A stretch of DNA of 64,000 nucleotides, taken from Rikenella microfusus. Its GTDB lineage: Bacteria; Bacteroidota; Bacteroidia; Bacteroidales; Tenuifilaceae. The position numbers and the translations under genes were made by a program. This document shows, piece by piece, positions 55,360-64,000 of this stretch. The stretch lies in assembly GCA_020722565.1 (NCBI GenBank), contig DYKO01000007.1:104179-168178 (forward strand), written 5' to 3'. Below the pieces are notes generated by a model. The model was not told where the DNA came from. It worked only from the letters and a program-made list of their open reading frames with translations, and ran no database searches. Every line of letters starts with the position of its first letter. Position 1 is the stretch's first letter.

Positions 55360-56238
55360 CTACTTATTATTTGATGTGCTGATCACTTTTACCAAGTGCT
55401 GAGCCTTATCGGCATGGTACGAAGAACGTACCAGTGGGCCACTTTCGACAAATAAAAACCCCATATCAAGGGCAATTTGCTTGTACTCATTAAACTCGTC
55501 AGGCGAAACGTATCGCTGAACCGGAAGGTTCGACGGACGTGGTTGAAGGTACTGCCCTAAGGTTACCATGCGGCAACCCACGTTTTTCAAATCGATAAGG
55601 GTTTGAACTATCTCATCACGGGTTTCTCCTAAACCTAGCATTATTCCCGATTTAGCATTAAAACCTCGTTTAGTAATGTACTCAAGTACAGAGAGACTTC
55701 GCCTATAGCTGGCTTTTGAACGAACCTGTGGAGTAAGCCGCTCAACGGTTTCAAGGTTATGACCTACAACATCGGGATTCGATTCCAAAAAGATATCTAA
55801 GAGCTCATCGCGACCATCAAAATCAGGAATGAGTACCTCTATGGTAGTATTTGGGTTTTCCTTTCTTATCTCCACTACAGTATTACGCCAGTGGGTTGCT
55901 CCTTGGTCGGGAAGATCATCGCGGTCAACCGAAGTTATTACACAGTAGCTCAACCCCATTAGCATTACCGTGCGAGCCACTTTAACGGGTTCATCAGGAT
56001 CGGGCGGCAGTGGCCTACCGGTTGCGGTAGCGCAAAATTTGCAGGAACGAGTACATATATCGCCAAGAATCATGAGGGTAGCAACACCATTACCCCAGCA
56101 CTCACCAATATTTGGACACATTCCACTGCTGCAAATGGTATGCAAACCGTGCTTGCGAACAATTGAGTTTACCTGTGCGTAACCCTCTCCTCCCGGTAAT
56201 TTTATTTTTAGCCACTCGGGCTTTCTTAGCTCTCCCAT
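55360..56238 (-). CDS. lipA: Lipoyl synthase
   Basis: This 292-residue radical-SAM enzyme inserts two sulfurs into octanoyl groups. Both clusters are visible: the auxiliary cluster cysteines in CSSGMCPNIGEC (36, 41, 47) and the radical-SAM CTRSCKFC (62, 66, 69). The C-terminal RSSYHADK carries the serine that ligates the auxiliary cluster. The N-terminus is short but complete. It lies in a run with an AlbA_2-domain gene upstream and lipB downstream. Confidence 0.97.
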   Translation of the reverse strand: MGELRKPEWLKIKLPGGEGYAQVNSIVRKHGLHTICSSGMCPNIGECWGNGVATLMILGDICTRSCKFCATATGRPLPPDPDEPVKVARTVMLMGLSYCVITSVDRDDLPDQGATHWRNTVVEIRKENPNTTIEVLIPDFDGRDELLDIFLESNPDVVGHNLETVERLTPQVRSKASYRRSLSVLEYITKRGFNAKSGIMLGLGETRDEIVQTLIDLKNVGCRMVTLGQYLQPRPSNLPVQRYVSPDEFNEYKQIALDMGFLFVESGPLVRSSYHADKAQHLVKVISTSNNK

Positions 56239-56315
56239 TCCTGAAATTTTTTTACAAAATAACTAAAAAATTTACTCTTAAACCATTATTATGTTCAGAA
56301 TGTTTCCTTATTGCT

Positions 56316-56951
56316 CTAATCTGATTTTTTAATGGAAAAAACATCTTCGTTCATTTCATTATGGTATTCCAATATATCCATTGCGGTAAGTGCAATCAAC
56401 GTGTTTTCGGCTTCAATCATCGGAATAAAAGCCAATCGGCTATAGCCTGCAATTGAAATATGTTCATTGGCTTTCAGATAATCGAGTAACAAGTTTTCGG
56501 TTTCGGTTAATCGAAATTTTATAGGTTTACGGATTTTTTCTGCCTTCCATATTTTTAACTGGATGGGCGATGCAAGCACATTCTCATCATTCACTCTTAT
56601 GTAGGCCTTATAGCTGCCCAATTTGTCAGGGGCTTTATGGGGTTTACGCTTCGATGGTGTAACATTAACCTCAAGAACTGTTTTGCCATTTATATCCCAC
56701 TTGGTAACCCCAAAGGGGACCTTGGGTTTACAGTAGAGCTGTGATGCTGCCTCAATCATATAGTACTCCTCATCGGAGTTTACGCCGGAAACATTACCGT
56801 TATCCTTTACGCCTATTAGTAATGTCCCACCCTTTGTGTTGGCAAAAGCCACCAGCGAACGGGCAATCTTTCGCGAATCGGTTATGGAATGCTTAAAATC
56901 GAGCGTTAACCCCTCGCCCTGCAAAATCAAATTGGCAATGTATCGGCTCAC
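56316..56951 (-). CDS. AlbA_2 (Schlafen AAA-4)-domain protein, putative nucleic-acid binding
   Basis: The product has 211 residues from a GTG at 56951, chosen because VSRYIANLILQGEGLTLDFK is the usual family start; an upstream TTG (56990) would overlap ubiX. The AlbA_2 domain (about 1-125) has EGLTLDFKHS, the SLVAFANTKGGTLLIGVKD block and a YIRVNDENV strand. The C-terminal part (about 140-211) has a possible winged-helix element (LTETENLLLDYLKANEHIS). Such proteins bind DNA or RNA, and some act as transcription regulators. There is no sign of a phage or defence context. Confidence 0.8.
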   Translation of the reverse strand: MSRYIANLILQGEGLTLDFKHSITDSRKIARSLVAFANTKGGTLLIGVKDNGNVSGVNSDEEYYMIEAASQLYCKPKVPFGVTKWDINGKTVLEVNVTPSKRKPHKAPDKLGSYKAYIRVNDENVLASPIQLKIWKAEKIRKPIKFRLTETENLLLDYLKANEHISIAGYSRLAFIPMIEAENTLIALTAMDILEYHNEMNEDVFSIKKSD

Positions 56952-56977
56952 GGTTATAAATATTGAAAATAAAACGA

Positions 56978-57535
56978 CTATTCCCCCCAACAGAAGTGTT
57001 TCGCATCAAAACCAAGTTGATCAATTATTCTATCAACAATGGTATCAACAACATCGTTTATGTTTTTGGGATGGCTGTAAAACGAAGGACTGGCCGGTAG
57101 AATTGTTGCCCCTGCTTGGGCAACCCTTAGCATGTTTCCCAGATGGATTTGATTGTAGGGTAGCTCACGCGGTACCAGAATTAACTTCCGGTTTTCCTTA
57201 AGCATTACATCGGCAGCTCGGCCAATTAGGTCGTTACTGGTTCCCGAGGCAATTCGGCCCAGCGTACCCATGCTACAGGGCACTATAACCATTGCTCCAT
57301 AGCCAGCAGAGCCCGATGCCATTGGGGCAAACATATCGCTATTAGGGTATTGCTTCAGGGGTGTATCAAACGTTAAGTTCTTTCCCAACTCGTAATCCCA
57401 AACCCTTTGGCCATTCTCCGAAAACACAACGGCTATTTCGGAAACATTGAAGCTCCCCTTAGAAAGTTTTTCAATCAAGCGCCATGCATATATGCTACCG
57501 CTTGCCCCCGTTATGGCTACTATTATTTTTCCCAT
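56978..57535 (-). CDS. ubiX: UbiX-type flavin prenyltransferase
   Basis: The 185-residue product (start at 57535, MGKIIVAITGASGS) makes prenylated FMN, the cofactor of UbiD-type decarboxylases. The flavin site VAITGASGSIYAWRL, the PCSMGTLGRIASGTSNDLIGRAADV block and LVPRELPYNQIHLGNM are typical. A longer frame (to 57589) adds 18 non-conserved residues. No ubiD is in the window. In this phylum the pair may serve menaquinone or aromatic acid metabolism. It is followed by the AlbA_2 gene with a 26-base gap. Confidence 0.93.
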   Translation of the reverse strand: MGKIIVAITGASGSIYAWRLIEKLSKGSFNVSEIAVVFSENGQRVWDYELGKNLTFDTPLKQYPNSDMFAPMASGSAGYGAMVIVPCSMGTLGRIASGTSNDLIGRAADVMLKENRKLILVPRELPYNQIHLGNMLRVAQAGATILPASPSFYSHPKNINDVVDTIVDRIIDQLGFDAKHFCWGE

Positions 57536-58057
57536 ACAATCCCTTAGTGAAACTGTAAAAATACCAAATTCACAACAAAAACGAAGCAAAAAGGTTTTTT
57601 ACAATATTATTAAAACACATCTCTCCTCCCACAATATCAATTATTTTTTTAATTTTTTTTGATAAAAAATGTTCTTTCTATTGAGTTCTTTCAATGCCCA
57701 GCAGCAACTCATTATGAAACCATCTTTATTCAACTTGAAGATTAAAATATTGATTAACACAAAAGCATGTTATTTATAATTTTTAAAGGCCACCCTCCAT
57801 CACAAAAACATCTGATTTGAAAAAATAAAGTTATAGAACAAAGGGAATCGTTTAACTTGCTATTAATTTAAGACGAAGGCGTAACCATGATAATATTTGC
57901 CAACATGCTGCTCCCCAGTGCTACAACCTGTTTTAATATAATATTCATTTCTAACGGTTTACACTTTTATTCCTAAACGCTTACCGAAATATAAAAAAGA
58001 AAGTAAATAGCAAATCTTTACTTTTTTAGTTAATTTGCATTCATAAAATCCAAAGCC
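57536..58057. other. AT-rich intergenic region upstream of a secreted protein gene
   Basis: More than 500 bases, very AT-rich, with poly-T and poly-A runs around 57640-57660. A TAATTTGC sequence at 58031 resembles a -7 box for the gene at 58058, without a convincing -33 partner. No open frame with protein character. Confidence 0.5.
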
Positions 58058-58933
58058 ATGAACACTATTTATAGTACTGCTCTCCTATTAATTTTGCAGC
58101 TGGCTACCCTTTGCACTATAGCGCAAAACCGGCCGCCACAGAATGTAAGAAGGGTTATTGTAACCAGCAAGTATGAATTTGTTAATGGCAAGCGCACTGT
58201 TAATAGCCGGGCCATTAAGCAAGAGATAAAAGATTCGCTCGATAGGGTTCATACCATTCTTTACCGCGATTACGAAACGCAGCTGATAAGCCGGCACATT
58301 TGGCACACCTTCGAGGGAAAACAAATAGTAAGAACCGATGAGTTTGCCAATGAAAAACTTTTCCGTTTTAGCCTTTTTTCCTATACCCCCGATTCACTTA
58401 TTTCACGTCAGGAAGTTTTCATGGCTACTCCAGCCGATACCAATCATTACGCAACGTTAATATACAAGTATCAGAACCGTTTGCCGGTTAAGGTTAAAGC
58501 GCTCAATGGCAAGGGTAAACAAATTTACGTCACAAAATCGAAGTTCGATGCTAATGGCACCGAAATAGAACGTAAGGTTATTGCAAAGAACGGCTTTTCG
58601 CCTATCGATTCCGTTATGAACCTCATATGCAAACCCGCATACGACTCACTTAACCGTAAAGTAGCCGAATCGTGGACTAAAACATACTTCGACGGGAAAA
58701 AAGAAACCAAACAGTACCGTTACCAGTACAATCCCAAAGGATTACTAACGATCATTGAAGAACTATCGGCCGATGGTAGCCCAATTACTCGTAAAACCCT
58801 TGAATACAACGAAAAAAATATGCTGAAATTTATTTCGCTATACAATGCCGAAGGAACCCTAATCGATTATCAGGCAATCCGTTATGAGCTCTACCCTACC
58901 CTAAACCGGCATAACCGGATTATTGAGTACTAA
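58058..58933 (+). CDS. Secreted protein of unknown function with YD-like antiparallel repeats
   Basis: The 291-residue product has a signal peptide (ALLLILQLATLCTIAQ). The mature part is beta-rich with recurring (Y/L)xYN..G.L..I.x.. units, for example YRYQYNPKGLLTIIEE and LEYNEKNMLKFISLYNAEG, similar to loosely spaced YD/RHS-type or MORN-like strands. No enzyme motif or sorting domain is present. Such exported proteins are common in Bacteroidetes. It stands alone, flanked by long AT-rich gaps. Confidence 0.7.
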   Translation: MNTIYSTALLLILQLATLCTIAQNRPPQNVRRVIVTSKYEFVNGKRTVNSRAIKQEIKDSLDRVHTILYRDYETQLISRHIWHTFEGKQIVRTDEFANEKLFRFSLFSYTPDSLISRQEVFMATPADTNHYATLIYKYQNRLPVKVKALNGKGKQIYVTKSKFDANGTEIERKVIAKNGFSPIDSVMNLICKPAYDSLNRKVAESWTKTYFDGKKETKQYRYQYNPKGLLTIIEELSADGSPITRKTLEYNEKNMLKFISLYNAEGTLIDYQAIRYELYPTLNRHNRIIEY

Positions 58934-59489
58934 TCTGATTTGTTGATAAGCATTTCAATAACTCATCGAGCCATTACAATAACATGGTTTAATGTTTAAC
59001 ATACCTACACCAAGGCAGAATAGGTTTTGAGCAACTGTAAATGTAAATCAGGGCTTAATATTTTTATACCGCATGTTATGGCCAGTTTTTTCTTCTTTTT
59101 GTATTTATCATCTCCGTAATTTCAGGCTCATCTCCCATTTTGTCAAGTTTTAAAATCCTATTAAAAACTGCTATTCCATCAAAAAACAATATCAGCATAT
59201 ATTCATCGCTATAAATTAAAATTGTAATTTTTATGCTATTCCTTTCTTTTTCAAAGAGTTAAATTAATCTTTTTCAAAGCGAAATATTCGTTTCCATTTA
59301 GCCATACACATGTTACCAACGGATGACGGTATGGTTAGTATGGGATTGCGGGCTTTTTACCTGTCAAGATGCAGCTAATTTTGGAGCGGGTTACAACACC
59401 TCGAAAACCACTAAGCCCCTTATTAACTATACCGCGTGTTATAGCCATGTGCTTTGTTTTCTATCATTTATAAACCAGTCAATTTTAAA
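58934..59489. other. AT-rich intergenic region
   Basis: About 550 bases after the secreted protein gene and before the convergent kinase gene. It is AT-rich with no clear gene, repeat or hairpin. The plus-strand frame at 59323-59556 overlaps the kinase and does not look coding. Confidence 0.5.
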
Positions 59490-62400
59490 TCATTCACCGA
59501 AATACTCTTCAATTAATTTTTGCAATTCCATTTCTTTTATAGGTTTTGAAATATAACTGTTACAACCGGCTTCAATTGCTTTTTCCTTGTCGCCCGAAAG
59601 AGCAAAAGCGGTTTGGGCAATAATAATAACTTCTTTGTTAAACTCTCTTATTTGGCGAGTTGCTACGTAGCCGTTCATCCCGGGCATTTGAATATCCATC
59701 AGAATTAAATCAATGTCTTTATGGTTGCGGCACAATTCAACTGTTTCAATACCTGTAGCGGCTTCCAAAGGTTCGGAACAAAAGTCTTTTATGATGAGAG
59801 AAAGATAATTCCGTGATGTCTCGTCGTCTTCTGCGATAAGTATTTTCAGTCTGCGTTTACCCTGCATTACTTCATTGAGTCCCTTGTTTTCCGGTAATTC
59901 ATTTAAAACAACCGTTTTCTCCTCTTGATTAAAAATGACAGGCAGGGTAAAATAAAAGGTTGAGCCTTTGCCTTCTTTACTTTCCACCCAGATTTTTCCC
60001 CCTAGCATTTCAACATAGGATTTAGAAATGGACAGCCCCAGTCCTGAGCCCTGAAATGCTCTTGTGTCTGCAATATCGGCTTGTTCAAAACGGTTAAAGA
60101 TAGCTTTTTGCCGGTGTGCTGGAATTCCGATTCCGGTATCCTTTATATAAAATTCTATTTCAGAACCTTTTATTTGACATCCAAGATTAATTATACCTGA
60201 ATTGGTAAATTTTATAGCATTTTTGATGAGATTGGTAAGGATAGAATTCAACTTATTTGGGTCAGTTAGAATAATATTTTTACTTGGTGGCAACAAATTA
60301 TCCAAAATTAATTTTAATCCCTTTTGTTCTGATTCTGGAATAAAAAAACGAACTAGTTCAGAAATGATGCCATCAACATCGGTTTCTTTCTGAACAATTT
60401 GTACCATCCCTGCTTCAATTTTCGAAATTTCAACAATATCGTTTACCGTATTCAGCATGCGCTGCCCGCTTTTATGAACAATCTTTATATAGCTTTCTTT
60501 TTCTTCACTCGTTAAATCAGGGTTTAAAAGCAGATTGGTAAAACCAAGAATTCCGTTCATAGGCGTGCGAATTTCGTGGCTCATATTGGCTAAGAATGCT
60601 GATTTCAAACGGTTGCTTTCTTCGGCTTTTTCTTTAGCAATTACAAGGTTTTCAAGTAATTGTTCTTTTTCTTTTTGTTGGTTGATATGATAAAGGGCAA
60701 ACCCTAAATCCGTACCCAGTTCTTGTAATAAATCTAACTCTTGTTCATCGTTTTGTATGTTTGATGATTTTGAAACCAATATAATTCCGTGTAGCGTAGA
60801 GATGTGTTTAATTTGAGCGTGAAGTACATGATTGGAAGAGGTGTGAAACTCGCCCAGAATACAGTCTGAACAGATTTCACTGCCTTGAAGAATTTGACCT
60901 GCTGATTCTGATTGTACTGCACGATTGATGCAATTGTCGAAAATACTTTGTTTATAATTATTTTCAGATAGTTCCATTTCGTTCTGTTTAATTCCTGAAA
61001 AATAAGCAGTTTTGAAATTTTTGTACTCATCCATAAGAATAATTTTAGCCGCGCTATAGCCTTGTGTTTGGATTAATATTTCCAACGCTTCTTTAATCAA
61101 TAAATTTTCATCGGAAGCTTTTGTAATCAATTGGTTTATTTTCCTGATGGACTGCAATAGCTTGTTTATGTGATAAATTTTATTCTCAAATTTTTTAATT
61201 TCGGTTATATCGGTAATCGTGCCAATATATCCAATAAGCTTATTATCTGAATCAATTTCTTTCACAGTACTGCCGGATACATGAACAACTGTTCCATCAT
61301 GATGTAAAAAGCGATATTCGTTGTGTGAGGGTATTGCCTCGTTTACTGCATTCTGCCATCCTTTCATCACCCGTTCCTTATCTTCAGGCATAAGAGCCTC
61401 TAACCAACCGTTGCCGAAGGCCTGTTCGGGCGTAAACCCTGATAGTTTACACCAAAATGGATTTACATAAGTTGTGTATCCATCGGGGCGGGTGCGGAAA
61501 ATACCCACCGGTGCGTTATTGGCAAGGTTATGGAATAGGCGTTCGCTTTCCTCTAATTTTTTTTGGACAAGGCGTTCGTTGGTGTAGTCGCGAAATACCA
61601 GAACTACTCCTGTTATTTCACCCTTTTCGTTCCGAATAGGAGCACCGCTGTCGTTAACCGGTATTTCGAGCCCGTTTTTATTTTTTAAAACCGTATGGTC
61701 TGCTAACAAAACAACGGTCTCATGTTTTAAGACTTTTGTAACGGGGCATTCTGATTTTTGGTGTGTGAGTTCATTAAAAATCACGAACACTTCTTCAATA
61801 TTTTTACCACTGGCTTCAGCTTCTGTCCATCCGGTAAGTTTTTCGGCTACAGGGTTCATGTTCACTATTTTAGCATTCGTGTCGGTTGTTATTATACCGT
61901 CGCCGCTGCTGTTAATTGTGGTACGAAACCGTTCTTCCTTTTCCCTTAATCGATTTTCTGCAATTTTACGCTCGGTAATATCCCTGATAATTTGATGGGA
62001 AAAAATTTCCCCGTCAATTTTAATTAAACGTCCACTAATCTCTACATTAAATTGGGAACCATCTTTTCGTTGATGAATAGACTCGACTACATAGCTTTCC
62101 TGTTGGTTTATGCGCTTAAGTCGTTCCACTGCTTCCGCTCTTAGTTCCGGGACTATTAAATCCGTTTTCTTCAATTTGCAGATTTCGTCAAACGTATATT
62201 GGTAGGTTTCCAGGGCACGTTCGTTGGCATCTACAATATTTAAATTCGGGTCTTCGAGCAAAAGAATATCATTGGCATACTTTAGGATATATTCATAATG
62301 TTTCCGCAAGGCCGCTTCTTTTTGCTCATCTATTAACAGTTGCTTGTAGTAGTGTTTTTTTCGATAAATAATCAGGATTAACACCCCTGAAATAAGCAAT

Positions 62401-63329
62401 AAAAATATTAGTGATAATAAAATGGCTGTTTTTTTTAAATGAGCATAAACAGGCTGCATTAATTCGTCTTTATCAATTTTAACCGCTAAATATAGGCTCG
62501 TGTTTTTTACGGGTTGAATATACTCCATCACTTTTTGGTGATGATAGCCATAGCCTTCGTAAAATCCTGTGCCATTTAACAGGGCTTTTACGGCAGGATT
62601 ATTTTTATCTGACAGTGCAACTTTAAATGAAAGTGCGGCATCGGGTTTATGTTTGAGTGGTGAAATATACAAAAGCGAATCGCTTGTTGCGGTAAATAAA
62701 AAAGATTCCTCGGTTGTGTCAGGAGTTTTAGGTTTCAAAAGCGGGAATAGCTCTACATAAGGATTGATTTGAAAAATGAGGGTTGCTTTTTTTTATGAGT
62801 TTTCGTCTTTAATTGGAATTTCAAAATTGAGTAAAATAGAATCGTTTACTGATTTATAAAAATATAGTTTGTTATTTTTTGTTTGCCAGAAAATTTTTTG
62901 ATTAAATTCAGGTTTTTTCTTGTTGCCGGAAGACAGCGTTTTATTATTAAATAATTGGGAACCGGAGGAATCGCAAATCAATATATTGTAAAGGTTTTTG
63001 TTATTTACAACTTCATTTTGCAGGCTTTGTTGTATTTCGCTTCGCAGGTTGGAGTCTTCTTGATTTATTAAACCTGCCCTAATAGTTTTCTGAACTATCT
63101 CATTTTTTGCATAGGCTTCGCAATATTGAAATGTTTCGCCTTTCCATTCTTCAAGTTGTTGAATCTGAGTATTAGAATACCTTTTTAACTGTTTTAGGGC
63201 TTGTTGCTGCCAAAGTTTTTCCTCTCTTTTTAAGAAAAAGTATCCTGTAACTATTAGGAACATGGCGCTTAGAATTATTACTGTTTCTAACCACCGAAAA
63301 CTAATTTTATCCCACATTTGTGTTTTCAT
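59490..63329 (-). pseudogene. Hybrid sensor histidine kinase split by an in-frame TAA
   Basis: An N-terminal piece (62793-63329, 178 residues) and a C-terminal piece (59490-62738, 1082 residues) are in the same frame, separated by TAA at 62793-62795 and 18 sense codons that fit the protein. Read through, the product is about 1280 residues: membrane segment (residues about 17-35), extracytoplasmic sensor domain, second membrane segment (ILLSLIFLLLISGVLILII), three PAS domains, a GAF-like region, the HisKA box FLANMSHEIRTPMNGI, the ATPase with NLIKNAIKF, DTGIGIP and GSGLGLS, and a receiver with LILMDIQMPGMNG. All kinase motifs are intact. The stop cuts the sensor domain, so signalling is probably lost unless it is read through or the C-terminal part is restarted at TTG 62738. 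Confidence 0.75.
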
Positions 63330-63378
63330 TTTCTGATTTTTAGCATTCTGACTAACGCCAAGCCCATGTTGTTCATTA

Positions 63379-63957
63379 TCAGGTATTTAAAAAATTTAAC
63401 TCATCATTAGAAACATTAAAGTTAGTTATTTGTTTTTGAATTCTTTTAACTATTCCTAATTTTCTTTTTTGGTCTAAAAACAAATATTGTTCAGGTGGAG
63501 TATATTGAACATTTTTTACAAACATGTACCAAATTATTACTGCCAATTTTCTGGCAGTTGCACTTACAGCCGTTGCTCTTCCTCTTTTATAGCACACACG
63601 TCTGAAAAAATTTGCAAGAAATCCTTCTTTTAAATTTCCTATTGCATTTGCTGCATTACGCAAAGCAATTTTTAGTTGGTTGCTACCTTTTGGTATGTGA
63701 TGGCTTAAAATTTTTCCACCACTTATCTTATTATTTGGAGCAAGAGGTAACCAGGCTGTGAATTTTTTTGCCGATTCAAACTTTTTTATTCCCCGTAAAC
63801 CAACTTCACTTATTATTGACATTATTGTTGCGTCATTTACTCCTTCAATAGCCATTAAATCGATACCTTCAAAATATTTGTAAGACATCTGATTCATATC
63901 TCCTAAATTCAAGTAATTAATGCAACTTTTTAAGAGGGCTTTGTAAATAAATTTTTT
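63379..63957 (-). pseudogene. Truncated IS110-family transposase (C-terminal Transposase_20 half)
   Basis: About 177 residues match the C-terminal half of IS110-type transposases: LMAIEGVNDATIMSIISEVG, AWLPLAPNNKISGGK, then ALRNAANAIGN and SATARKLAVIIWYMF, followed by LFLDQKRKLGIVKR. This half contains the catalytic serine region. The N-terminal RuvC-like DEDD domain is missing: the same frame meets a TGA at about 63960, and the sequence beyond it to 64000 shows no transposase similarity. Full elements encode about 330-400 residues. Only 49 bases separate its stop from the split kinase gene. Whether more of the element lies beyond the window cannot be seen. Confidence 0.75.
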
Positions 63958-64000
63958 TCAAGACAAAAGAGAAAGAAAAAATCTTTCCCTTTGTCCTGAT

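Noticed and set aside
59323..59556. A 77-codon plus-strand frame at the end of the kinase gene
   Set aside because: Its right part is antisense to the receiver domain and the rest is AT-rich intergenic sequence.
1..64000. Search for CRISPR arrays, prophage genes, rRNA and toxin-antitoxin or defence islands
   Set aside because: No regularly spaced repeats, phage structural genes, rRNA or recognised defence modules were found; the AlbA_2-domain gene alone is not enough.

Overview
The window is a chromosomal segment of a Bacteroidota (Bacteroidetes) bacterium, probably an anaerobic or microaerobic lineage near Bacteroidales/Marinilabiliales; this lineage guess is inference only. The evidence for the phylum is a PorP/SprF protein, a type B (gliding) C-terminal sorting domain, the GldH lipoprotein, the holB-ricT-gldH gene order, TTTG-N20-TAnnTTTG promoters and mostly absent Shine-Dalgarno sequences. 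A long aldehyde:ferredoxin oxidoreductase-type protein points to low-oxygen metabolism. Most of the window is ordinary core genome. The right edge (about 59.5-64 kb) looks accessory and decaying.

Layout. 0-1.4 kb (minus): methionine salvage (class II aldolase-like gene cut by the window edge, mtnA). 1.5-6.1 kb (plus): a tight four-gene envelope operon (TlpA-like thioredoxin, AsmA-like protein, DsbA-like protein, cysteine-rich lipoprotein). 6.2-12 kb: comM/yifB (plus), then leuS, an S23-type four-helix-bundle gene and a YitT-family transporter (minus). 12.3-18 kb: a secreted serpin, a HAD phosphatase, a CAT-anticodon tRNA with a clear promoter and terminator, an SDR-type threonine dehydrogenase, a secreted protein and a FadL-type porin. 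18.5-26.6 kb: a C1 peptidase, a LuxE-like ligase, an aldo/keto reductase coupled to a chemoreceptor, a lipase-like hydrolase, a GSCFA protein and a broken outer-membrane protein gene. 26.8-30 kb (minus): a type IX secretion surface-protein locus.

30.7-42 kb (minus): M28 peptidase, kdsB-hutH-hisS, nfu-mrp, an alkyltransferase-like gene with trmB, and gldH-ricT-holB. 42.1-43.4 kb: pgk (plus). 43.6-50.4 kb (minus): a TetR-regulated RND efflux operon that ends in a small PII-like gene. 50.6-52.8 kb: the AOR-family oxidoreductase (plus). 52.9-57.5 kb (minus): recJ, lipB, lipA, an AlbA_2 domain gene and ubiX. 58-58.9 kb: a secreted protein of unknown function. 59.5-63.3 kb: a large hybrid sensor kinase interrupted by one in-frame TAA. 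63.4-64 kb: a truncated IS110-family transposase.

No CRISPR array, rRNA, prophage or complete insertion sequence was seen. No whole new system is clear. The items most worth a second look are the thioredoxin/AsmA/Cys-rich lipoprotein operon, the type IX surface locus with its internal hairpin, the nonsense-split kinase beside the IS fragment, the PII-like gene on the efflux operon, the AOR with an unusual cysteine spacing, and a small family of palindromic intergenic repeats.
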